64,000 bases of DNA from Methanolobus psychrophilus R15 (GTDB taxonomy: Archaea > Halobacteriota > Methanosarcinia > Methanosarcinales > Methanosarcinaceae): positions 1,612,001 through 1,676,000 of the forward strand of contig CP003083.1 in assembly GCA_000306725.1 (NCBI GenBank), given 5' to 3'. Each line of letters opens with the position of its first letter. Within the stretch, counting starts at the first letter, position 1. The notes under the pieces were generated by a model, which worked only from the letters and a program-made list of their open reading frames with translations, ran no database searches and was not told the DNA's origin. The translations under genes and the position numbers were made by a program. This document shows, one piece after another, positions 47,466-55,802 of the stretch.

Positions 47466-49070
47466 CCCAACTTTGACAGTCAAAAGTAATAATAGTGTTC
47501 TTAGTCTTGATGTATTCGACCAAAAATGCAACAAAAACTAAGAACATACGAGATTATTCCTAATGAGAATATATGCTTTCCTATCGGAACTATCCTGGCT
47601 GTAGAACAACTTTATGATGTACTTGACTTTTCCACTGTTTTTGGCAAACACAAAAAGAATGGATTTGACATCAACTACCTGCTGAAAGCTCTTGTAAGCT
47701 ACAAGCTTACAGATAATTTCAGCATAAGTAAAGCTCATGATTGGATCAACCGTGATGAGGTACTTGAGATCTTCAATCTTGAAGAATTCAGTGAACGAAC
47801 ACTTTACAGGATTCTTGAAACCCTGGGAAATAATCGTGAAACGATTATTTCCGATATCCAGGACAGATTGTTTGGCAGATACGATTTCGAACATACTAAC
47901 ATCAACATGGACTGGACAAGTATTGTCCTGCACGGTGATAAATCGCCATTGGGTAAATATGGTTATAGTCGTGACCATAGGCCGGATAAGAAACAGATAA
48001 CTTTAGGCATAGCAGAACTTGCTGATCCTATCAATGTGCCAATTGGCATCACAGTAGAACAAGGAAATCTACATGATCAAAAGCACTTCAGGAAAACGTA
48101 TCAACAGGTTAACAAGAGGTTGAAGCAGGGATCACTTGTTGTTTTCGATAAAGGAGCTCATAGTACAGAGAACACTGCCATGATAAGGGCAGATGATATG
48201 CAGTATCTGACTGCAAGAAAGCTCAATAAGAGCGATGACAAGATAATTGCAAACTTCGGGAACTATTCTCTTGAGATCGTTGATTCAGAAGATGGTATCT
48301 ATGGCCTGAAAATCGTTAAACCAAGTAGTGTCAACTACTTCTACTTCTCTGAAAAGCTCAAGAAGGAGCAACTTGAATCAAGAGCCAGGAAGATCATGAG
48401 GCAGATCCAGGAAGCAAAAGAGATACAAGAATCTATTGACAAAAACAAAAAGCTGCCTAAAAAGTTCAGGATTAACAATGTCCTTGTTGATGTCGTTTAT
48501 TCTCTGCAGACAAAACTGACGGATATTGATGAAGAAGAAGCTATCAAACTTCTTGAGGAACATTTGATAACAGGCAGAGAAGGATTTTTCTGTCTGAAAT
48601 CGAGTAAGAATTTGACACTAAAACAGGCTCTTCAAACATACAGGAAAAAGGATTCTATCGAGAAGATCATCAATTCTCTCAAGAATGAGATTGAGATAAA
48701 ACCGTTGAGAGTGTGGTCCGATGCTAGTGTTTATGGAGCTATTATTATTGGGTTCATTGCACAGTTGTTCATATCGCTGATGCGATATGAGTTCAATGAA
48801 CTCAAGCATAAGTCCACAAAGTTCATCAAAAAAAGCTTATTGAATTTGACAGTTACCGTAGATTTCCTGAAAGATCGGTCGAAAAAGTACATTTACGCCA
48901 ATTTTGATGCCATAAATACACTGATTTTAAGGCAAAAATGGGCAAAATCGTAGAATTTTGCATGAAATTGTTTAAACTGTCAAATAGGTTTTCCTGACAA
49001 AAAAAAGAAAATTCTAGGTCCGAAGAGAAGACATTCTCTTCATCAAGGAGTGAAAACTGTCAAACTTGGG
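47466..49070 (+). mobile_element. IS1634-like element copy B (1,605 bp, intact)
   Basis: Terminal repeats CCCAACTTTGACAGT and ACTGTCAAACTTGGG with a 6-bp target duplication ATATAC at 47460-47465 and 49071-49076. Inserted in the hyuA-like gene. Same length as copy A after removal of the nested IS. Confidence 0.92.
47526..48953 (+). CDS. IS1634-like (IS4 superfamily) transposase, intact
   Basis: A 475-residue DDE transposase filling the IS. The N-terminal helical domain (FPIGTILAVEQLYDVLD) is followed by a first catalytic Asp in NINMDWTSIVLHGDKS, a second in VVFDKGAHSTENT, and the C-terminal helix with Glu (KKEQLESRARKIMRQ). No frameshift. Copy A matches it over both of its parts, so the element has moved recently in this genome; another 15-bp end lies at 16071 and an old remnant at 28465. 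Confidence 0.9.
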   Translation: MQQKLRTYEIIPNENICFPIGTILAVEQLYDVLDFSTVFGKHKKNGFDINYLLKALVSYKLTDNFSISKAHDWINRDEVLEIFNLEEFSERTLYRILETLGNNRETIISDIQDRLFGRYDFEHTNINMDWTSIVLHGDKSPLGKYGYSRDHRPDKKQITLGIAELADPINVPIGITVEQGNLHDQKHFRKTYQQVNKRLKQGSLVVFDKGAHSTENTAMIRADDMQYLTARKLNKSDDKIIANFGNYSLEIVDSEDGIYGLKIVKPSSVNYFYFSEKLKKEQLESRARKIMRQIQEAKEIQESIDKNKKLPKKFRINNVLVDVVYSLQTKLTDIDEEEAIKLLEEHLITGREGFFCLKSSKNLTLKQALQTYRKKDSIEKIINSLKNEIEIKPLRVWSDASVYGAIIIGFIAQLFISLMRYEFNELKHKSTKFIKKSLLNLTVTVDFLKDRSKKYIYANFDAINTLILRQKWAKS

Positions 49071-49076
49071 ATATAC

Positions 49077-50183
49077 AATGGAGTTCCGGAGATGAGTGAT
49101 TCGGGAGCTGTTGTCGGCGGGTGGAAGACCAGGGTGAAGGCAATTAAAATGGAGACATCTGCGATGGGAAGTGACAGCCATATATGGGTCAAAGGAGAGA
49201 ACATACATTTTGAACCAAGAAGGGTAATCCCATTATGCCGCGCAGCCAGACTATATCCTGGTTTTCTGGAGCAGCTCAGGACAAGCCCTATGCCTTCAAA
49301 GATCCGCCTGGGCATAAACTACCAGCCAACAAAGTTCTATCTGCGGACAGATTACGAAGCCATTGAGATAAGCAAAGAAGAGGAAGAAACTCTGGGTGCC
49401 ATCAAAAAAGAGCCTACATCCACAGCTGAGATATTTGACAGGATCAAAAGATATCCTTCAAGCGGGTCACTTGACGGCCTGATGAAAAAAAGGCTCATCC
49501 AGGCCATTGGTTTTACTCCCACCGACGCACTCCATGTGCTGGGCGAATATACGGAATGGGATATAGAAGCCTCGATGACCGGTGCAGACCTCCTTGGATT
49601 ATTGGCGGGTATGGAGCGCCATGAGTTTGCAGGACATATAAAAAGAGAGTTCACAAAGAACATGGCAGCAAATATTGTATCTTTCTTCCTGGAAGGAGTA
49701 CCAAAGCAGGAAATAAGGAAAATATTCGACATTCAATCACCGGCAAAGTTCAAACTAGAGGTACCTGTAGTACTTATAGGTGGACCTGTTGCCGCTTTTG
49801 TTGAAGACCTGCGGAACATACTTGATGCTGAGATAATACTGCCTTCTAATTACGATGTTGGCAATGCCACAGGTGCGCTGGCAGCAAAGGGAATACGAAG
49901 GGCAGAGATACTTATTAGGCCGGCTTCAATGGCTGCTCCTGAGTGGGAGTTCCTGGTGTTCTCGGAAAAAGGGAGGAATAGTTTCTATGATTACCAGGAA
50001 GCACTCGATTATGCTGTCAACCTTGGAGAAATGATGATAATCGAATACATGAAAGATGCAGGGCTGGACTCAAGTCATATCCGGATAGATATCAAAAAAG
50101 ACGAAATAATCCCCCATGGATGGAAGACACCCATGGAAACAAAACTCGTGGTCATGGGCATTGGAACCTTTAACGCCAACTGA
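49077..50183 (+). pseudogene. HyuA-type ASKHA protein, C-terminal part (IS-interrupted)
   Basis: Continues the gene begun at 46650 (NGVPEMSDSGAVVGGWKTRVKAIKMETSAMGSDSHIW...). It aligns along its whole length with the C-terminal 367 residues of the intact paralogue, including PTDALHVLGEYTEWD and the last-domain VLIGGPVAAFVEDL. A frame starting at 49050 inside the IS end could yield a partial protein, but it would lack the ATP-binding N-terminal domain. Confidence 0.88.
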
Positions 50184-50188
50184 GAAGC

Positions 50189-50211
50189 GGGTATCAGGTA
50201 GCCTGATACCC
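50189..50211. terminator. bidirectional stem-loop between convergent genes
   Basis: Perfect 10-bp inverted repeat GGGTATCAGG / CCTGATACCC with a TAG loop. It overlaps the last codons of the PAS/GAF gene and lies 5 bp after the hyuA-like stop. Confidence 0.55.
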
Positions 50212-52761
50212 ATTAGATTCTTTTCCATTCTGGAGATCATGGTTCTCCAGACCGGGGTCTTTTATTATGGAGGCAGTGGCGATCAAAACATCCTGACCAC
50301 CCCAATCGCCGATAGTGAACTTGGTCTTAGCAGGAACAAGTGTTCCCTCCTTGCTCAAAAGCGGGATCTCACAGAAGGAGGATTTATCCTCCATGATCTC
50401 ATCCAGATTAGAGAGCACGTCGTCCTCCCATCCCTGCGGATATAGCAACAGGAAATCTTTCATGTACAGATCCCTGTCCTCATAGTTCAGATGCTTATGC
50501 AAGGTCTTGTTAGTGTGTAATACTTTGCCTTCAAGATCCATTACAAATACCAGTTCATCAAGTGCATCAAGCAGTGAACGAAGATGGTTCTTGCTTTTCT
50601 GGACTCCGGAATCCTTCCTCATGTTTGAGATAATGACACCGACCTGATTGGAAATCGTCTCTATCAGGTTCCTGGAATTTGCAGGGATCTCCAGATCCTT
50701 ATGTGACCCAAGAGCCATGGCAGCAACCAGTTCATCATTAAACTTCACGGGTATGAAACCCATAGCCTGCAGGCCCTCATATCCAAGGTCCTCTCCTGGT
50801 ATCATGGCATTGATCTCCGAGAAGTACTTGTAAACAGGATAGCCGGTCATGAAAAGGCGTGCAAGTATCGTATTTGAAGAAAAGTGGGAAAGGCTTTTCA
50901 TAAAGCGTTCGGAAAGGCCGCGGGCAGCAGCAAGATTGAACTCACCCGTCCTTTCATCTACCAGGTATATTATGCCACTGTCTATTGTCTTTGTTTCCAG
51001 GGTGAAGCCCAGCACCCTTTCAAATGCCTCATGCAGGTTATCCGTGGCACCAAGAACATTATCAAGGTCACATTCAAGGCGCATGAAATTATTTGCCTGC
51101 TTGCGTTCGGTAACATCCACAACGATACCCTGCAAATAATCTACTATGGCGTTTTTATTATAATGTATCAGCGTTCTCTCATCCACCCATCTTACCTGGC
51201 CTGACTTTGTCAGTACCCGGTACTCCTGGCTGAAATCCGAAAAACCTGCCTTAAAAGCTCTGTCCACTTCCTGGCGGACTCTGTCAAGATCAGAAGGATG
51301 TATGATATCACCATAAAGTATCTTCCCTGATGTGAAATCCTCCACCCTGTAACCAAACTGGGAGATATTGTCAGATACGAATTCCACAGGCCAGTCCTTC
51401 TCAGGCCGCCAGAGGAAGACAACTGCAGGACTGGAGCTCATAACCGATTCGAGCACCCTGCGCATTTTCAGTGCTTCTATGAGTATGTCGTTTGTGTGCT
51501 TATACTGTATCAGCTTCCACATGCCTTCCATCAGAAGCGTTAACTGCCGGACATCCGATTCATTGTAATCCGAATCCTTGTTGGCAACACTTACCAGAGC
51601 GACTATCTGCTCACTTTCAAATATCGGTATAGTAACATGACGGAAAAGGGCTCCACCAGACCCAGAATATATTTCATCCTCAAGATCGAAGGAGTTCCTG
51701 TTCACAATTACAGGTTTGCGTGCGCGTATCGCTTCACCCCAGAATCCGTTAGAGCGTACGGGATGGATGAAAGGCTCCTCACTAATTGAGGACATATCCT
51801 TGTTATCATATGGCCAGCGATAAGTCTCCAGAACATTCTCATTTTCATTAAGGAATTCCAGATAACCCACCTTGCTGCCTGTAAGCTCGACTGTTTTCTG
51901 TATAGTGAACTCTGCAATATCAGGCATAGGTGCATCCTGCATCTGATAAAGTTCAAGAAGCGCTTCAAGGCGAGTCTCATTAAGACGAATCAACTCCTCT
52001 GCATGCCTGCGCTCTTCCATATCTTCGATAATCCCGATGCCTCCAAGGAGAGAACCGTCATCTGACATTATAGGTGTGAAACTGGCCTTTGTGGATACCT
52101 GCTTTCCGCTTATCACGGAAAGGTGACTTCCTTCATAGTAGCCCTGGTTCCCCAGGAATACCATTTCAACAGCTTCTTTGAGATGATCATCTGATAACTT
52201 TGAAAGGACATTGAACCCTATTATCTTACTCACAGGTGCTTTCAGAACCCGGGCACAACTCTCATTGCAGTGAGTTATGAGACCATTCTCATCAAAGTAA
52301 AGTATTCCTACCGGAGATTTCTCAAATATGGTCTGATACTTTTTCCCGGTTTCGATCAGGGCCTTCTCTGTTTTTTCAAGTTCTGTATTGTCGATGATTA
52401 TGCCCTGGAAATGAGTAATATTGCCTTCATTATCACGTTTTATAAAAGATCTCTCTGTTACCCAGCGTATGTCACCATTCGTGGTTAGTATTCTGTAATT
52501 CAAGGCAAAAAAAGAAGTGTTTTTTCTTTTAGAGTGCTTATCGACTTCCAAATGTACCCTGTCAATATCATCCGGGTGTACAATATTTCCGTAGAGCACT
52601 CTGCCTGAAAGAAAATCTTCCGGGGTGTAGCCTAACTGTGAAACATTCCCTGAAACGGATTCCACAGGCCATTCGCCCTCTGCTTTCCATAAAAACGAAA
52701 TAACAGGACTACTATTATAGACTGCTTCCAGTTTCTTTTCAACATCTGAGGTATTCGACAT
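50194..52761 (-). CDS. multi-PAS/GAF sensor protein without kinase domain
   Basis: An 855-residue soluble protein with, in order, PAS (about 10-130), PAS (135-260), GAF (270-410, ending near VANKDSDYNESD), PAS (430-550, nearly a repeat of the first: VEFVSDNISQFGYRVEDF), GAF (565-715) and PAS (730-830). The C-terminus ends directly after the last PAS with no histidine kinase, HTH or other output domain. It could act as a sensor subunit for a separate partner. It lies downstream of pylT on the same strand, 3' of the terminator-like hairpin. Confidence 0.82.
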   Translation of the reverse strand: MSNTSDVEKKLEAVYNSSPVISFLWKAEGEWPVESVSGNVSQLGYTPEDFLSGRVLYGNIVHPDDIDRVHLEVDKHSKRKNTSFFALNYRILTTNGDIRWVTERSFIKRDNEGNITHFQGIIIDNTELEKTEKALIETGKKYQTIFEKSPVGILYFDENGLITHCNESCARVLKAPVSKIIGFNVLSKLSDDHLKEAVEMVFLGNQGYYEGSHLSVISGKQVSTKASFTPIMSDDGSLLGGIGIIEDMEERRHAEELIRLNETRLEALLELYQMQDAPMPDIAEFTIQKTVELTGSKVGYLEFLNENENVLETYRWPYDNKDMSSISEEPFIHPVRSNGFWGEAIRARKPVIVNRNSFDLEDEIYSGSGGALFRHVTIPIFESEQIVALVSVANKDSDYNESDVRQLTLLMEGMWKLIQYKHTNDILIEALKMRRVLESVMSSSPAVVFLWRPEKDWPVEFVSDNISQFGYRVEDFTSGKILYGDIIHPSDLDRVRQEVDRAFKAGFSDFSQEYRVLTKSGQVRWVDERTLIHYNKNAIVDYLQGIVVDVTERKQANNFMRLECDLDNVLGATDNLHEAFERVLGFTLETKTIDSGIIYLVDERTGEFNLAAARGLSERFMKSLSHFSSNTILARLFMTGYPVYKYFSEINAMIPGEDLGYEGLQAMGFIPVKFNDELVAAMALGSHKDLEIPANSRNLIETISNQVGVIISNMRKDSGVQKSKNHLRSLLDALDELVFVMDLEGKVLHTNKTLHKHLNYEDRDLYMKDFLLLYPQGWEDDVLSNLDEIMEDKSSFCEIPLLSKEGTLVPAKTKFTIGDWGGQDVLIATASIIKDPGLENHDLQNGKESNGYQAT

Positions 52762-53014
52762 AATTTTCCCGCAAACCTGTTCTCTCTTGACAGCACAGAG
52801 GTCGTTAGTAACTCTGAGGTTAAACCTTTATAGACTTTAAGATTATTGCTATTGACGCACTGAACAGGTAGATATATTTTACGCAAGGACCAATAATGCA
52901 GAAAAATCTGCTCAGAGAGTCGGATTTGAGAGAGGATAGATAATAAGGATCATATCAGCCTAATTATGCCTAATTTAAGAATAATACAGGATGCATACAA
53001 AAAGAGAGTGTTAT

Positions 53015-53036
53015 CATTATGTGGTAACACATAATG
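53015..53036 (-). terminator. pylT terminator
   Basis: CATTATGTG / CACATAATG perfect 9-bp stem with a 4-base loop, 16 bp after the tRNA 3' end on the minus strand and followed there by ATAACACTCTCTTTTTG. Confidence 0.6.
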
Positions 53037-53052
53037 ACATATTTGTCTAAAA

Positions 53053-53124
53053 TGGCGGAAACCCCGGGAATTTAACCCGGCTAAACGGATTTAGAGTCCA
53101 TTTGATCAACATGATCTGATTTCC
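53053..53124 (-). tRNA. pylT: tRNA-Pyl (anticodon CUA)
   Basis: A 72-nt tRNA including encoded CCA, very close to M. barkeri tRNA-Pyl. The acceptor stem is GGAAATC / GGTTTCC with one U-G pair. The D arm is minimal (GATC-ATGTT-GATC). The anticodon stem has 6 bp (AATGGA / TCCGTT) around CTCTAAA with anticodon CTA. The variable loop is 3 nt and the T arm CCGGG-TTAAATT-CCCGG. It reads the amber codons of the methyltransferase genes in this window. pylS, which usually follows, is absent here; a PAS/GAF gene follows instead. Confidence 0.96.
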
Positions 53125-53159
53125 TTGCTGATGCTTCTAAATGGAGAGATGAGTTCCTA

Positions 53160-53178
53160 TTATTTATATTTTTTGGCA
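53160..53178 (-). promoter_or_regulatory. pylT promoter (TATA box)
   Basis: On the minus strand GCCAAAAAATATAAATAA, centred about 42 bp upstream of the tRNA 5' end. It gives pylT its own promoter despite the hyuA-like gene 92 bp upstream, and it is similar to the boxes of mtmC and mttB. Confidence 0.55.
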
Positions 53179-53216
53179 TATCCTTTTACAATAGTAAAAA
53201 AATAAGAAACCATTAC

Positions 53217-55136
53217 TCAGGCTTTAGGAACTCCAACTCCAAGGAAGACCAGCCTTGTTTCAATTGGCGACCCGCTGCCATCTTCCATTGCAAGGTTCTC
53301 ACTCTTAACACTTATATCAATATCATCATACTCGATGCCAGAATCCACCATATAATCAAGTATGAGCTGGTTGCCAAGCTTTGTGGCATATTCAACAGCC
53401 TCCTGATGGGTTTCAAACTGCTTTCTTCCTTCCGGGGAAAATACCAGGATAGACCTCTGGGACTTTTCGTAGAATGATTTGACCAGTATCTCAATCCTCT
53501 TTATTCCCTTGCCAACCAGCGCTCCCACTGCATTGCCGACTTCAGCATGCTCAGGAACTATGATCTGTGCATCGATGAGATTCCCAAGTTCTTCAACATA
53601 AGCACGCACAGGCCCTCCGAGCAGGATCACCGGCACATTGACCTTGAACTGGGAATAATAATCGCCCCGGAGGATCTTCTCAATAGCCTGCCTTTCAACA
53701 CCTTCGAACATGTATCCCATGAGGCTTAAAGCCATGTTTATAGCCACTTCTTCCTTGACTTTCCGGCAAAGTTCATATTCATCCATGGGAGTCAGTCTCG
53801 CAAGGATCTTAGCTCCTGTTATGGAAGCCTCGGTGTCCCACTCCGTATACTCGCCCAGCACATGGAGTGCGTCGGTGGGAGTAAAACCAATGGCCTGGAC
53901 GAGCCTTTTCTGTATGAGGGAATCTATATGATCAGGAGATATCAGCCTGCCCAGCTTCCAGAAGATATCATTGATAGAAACAGGCTCTTCACCTATTATT
54001 GCCAGTATCTCCTTCTCATGATTGCCCAGGCCAATGCCCTCCTTCCCGGTCTTGACAAAGAACTTCGTAGGCTGGATGTTCTCTGCAAGCTGGAATCTGG
54101 AAGGGGTACGCCCTGACTTTAGTAATTCCTTAAAACCAGGGTATTTCACAGCAGCAAGACACAAAGGAACCACTCGCCGCGGTCCGATGTTGACACCCCT
54201 GTTCCTGATCCACACATGACTGTCTCCCCCCATTGCAGAGGTTTCCATGCGTATAGCCTTCACTTTTGTATGCCAGCCGCCGACCACTGCGCCGGTATCA
54301 ACAAGCTGCGGAAAACCGCCATGTGTCAGTGATACATCGGTGCTTGTCCCACCCACATCGATCACAGCACATGTGTCACTCCTAGACAGGAAAGATGCAC
54401 CCATAAGACTTGCAGCAGGCCCCGAAAAAACAGATTCTATGGGTTTTTCCAGTGCCTCCTCGATACCGATGACAGAACCATCACACTTGAGCATCATCAG
54501 CTTAGCATTGATTCCTCTTTTCCTGATATCGGACATGATGGCATCTATGAAATGGCGTGCAACAGGCAGCAATTGTGCATTGAGGTATGCCGTTACCCCT
54601 CTTTCATAAGCTCCCAGGTCCTGGGAGAGCTCATGGCCGCACACCACGGGCAGACCGGTCATTGCGTTGATCAGTTCCTTGGCCCGCAGTTCATGATCAG
54701 GATTCCTTATACTGAAATAGGAGGATACTGCAAATGCTGATACCCTGTCCCTGACTTTTAAAACGTACTCTTTGATAGCTTCGGTATCAAGCCTTTCATC
54801 CTCAGTGCCATTAAGATTGTGGCCTCCCTTTATCACTGCAAGCTCCTGGATTGGTGTACTTCCCGGAAGAGTGTGCTTGCCAATGAGGATAAGTGCTACA
54901 GGATACCCTGTCTTCTCAAGTATCGTATTGGTAGCAAGAGTAGTAGAAACAGAAACAAGCCTTACATCCCGGAGGTATTGCTCATCAAGGCCGTCAATAG
55001 CGTTCTCGATTCCCTTCAGAAGATCAGGATAAGTTGTCAGGGCCTTATTGGTATCAATAACTTCCCTGTCAGAGTTCCTAATGATCACTGCATCTGTATA
55101 AGTTCCACCGGCATCTATCCCAAGACTATAGTGCAT
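53217..55136 (-). CDS. HyuA-type hydantoinase/oxoprolinase family protein (ASKHA), intact copy
   Basis: A 639-residue protein with hydantoinase A N-terminal and core domains. It has phosphate loop GIDAGGTYTDAVIIRNSDRE, VSTTLATNTILE, CGHELSQDLGAYERGVTAYLNAQLLP, second phosphate loop CAVIDVGGTSTDVS and the C-terminal VILLGGPVRAYVEEL. Relatives with a HyuB partner hydrolyse N-methylhydantoin or oxoproline with ATP; no hyuB gene is present here. Like the corrinoid activator RamA, it has an ASKHA ATPase fold but lacks an iron-sulfur domain. GGTGA six bases before the ATG supports the start. It sits amid methylamine genes, so a link with N-methyl compounds is plausible. Confidence 0.8.
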   Translation of the reverse strand: MHYSLGIDAGGTYTDAVIIRNSDREVIDTNKALTTYPDLLKGIENAIDGLDEQYLRDVRLVSVSTTLATNTILEKTGYPVALILIGKHTLPGSTPIQELAVIKGGHNLNGTEDERLDTEAIKEYVLKVRDRVSAFAVSSYFSIRNPDHELRAKELINAMTGLPVVCGHELSQDLGAYERGVTAYLNAQLLPVARHFIDAIMSDIRKRGINAKLMMLKCDGSVIGIEEALEKPIESVFSGPAASLMGASFLSRSDTCAVIDVGGTSTDVSLTHGGFPQLVDTGAVVGGWHTKVKAIRMETSAMGGDSHVWIRNRGVNIGPRRVVPLCLAAVKYPGFKELLKSGRTPSRFQLAENIQPTKFFVKTGKEGIGLGNHEKEILAIIGEEPVSINDIFWKLGRLISPDHIDSLIQKRLVQAIGFTPTDALHVLGEYTEWDTEASITGAKILARLTPMDEYELCRKVKEEVAINMALSLMGYMFEGVERQAIEKILRGDYYSQFKVNVPVILLGGPVRAYVEELGNLIDAQIIVPEHAEVGNAVGALVGKGIKRIEILVKSFYEKSQRSILVFSPEGRKQFETHQEAVEYATKLGNQLILDYMVDSGIEYDDIDISVKSENLAMEDGSGSPIETRLVFLGVGVPKA

Positions 55137-55802
55137 CTTCTGTCACCCTTTACCTTCAATGATTCAAACATTCTTGTGTTCACTAGCATGACACGTTTAC
55201 GAAAGATCAAAAGATAGTTATTCATGAATAGTAATATGCAGAAATCCAACTCCTTTACGGTTTACAAAGGAGTGTGGAGAGGATCCCTGCAGAGATATGC
55301 ATAGCCTAGATGGATATAGACCGAACCATTGTAAAAGCTACTTGATATCCCATTTTAAACAATGCATAGTAGATATATATATTTTTCTATCACTAAAACA
55401 TACACCATTATATAATTTGGGAATAATAATTATTTCATCAGCATTACAGATAACGTTTATTTTTTGAACTTACGTCAAAGTTTACAATAGATGTCCGGCA
55501 AAAACTATAAATATAAATTAATTTCACTTTGAATGCGATAACTAAATATACAGGGAAATTTCATCTGTGAAAGAAAATGAATAATAGCATAAAGGAGCTC
55601 CTGCAGGAATACCATTTATTCTCAAAAAGATGATAGGTTACCCAAGCTGAAACCAGGAACTCATCATTATAAGAGCGTTGTAACATTACAATACAGTTAT
55701 AATTCTATTACACGTGTATTTTAAAGACAATAATCCATTAGAGATGTATAACTTCATCTTGCTTCACAGATAACAGTCTTAATAATCATACGAGCCACAA
55801 GA
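55137..55802. promoter_or_regulatory. 666-bp divergent intergenic region
   Basis: An A+T-rich region between the hyuA-like gene and the kinase operon with no convincing gene. TATA-like stretches occur at 55372-55385 (TATATATATTTTTC) and 55508-55518 (ATAAATATAAA). TAACATTACAATAC at 55681-55694 resembles the ATTACAAT repeats upstream of mtbC2. Confidence 0.35.

Noticed and set aside
49050-49208. Translation of the C-terminal HyuA piece from inside the IS as a functional gene
   Set aside because: It would lack the ATP-binding N-terminal domain, and no ribosome site other than a chance one in the IS end is present.
53217-55136. RamA corrinoid activation protein
   Set aside because: The protein lacks the iron-sulfur cluster domain and Cys motifs of RamA; domain order is that of HyuA.
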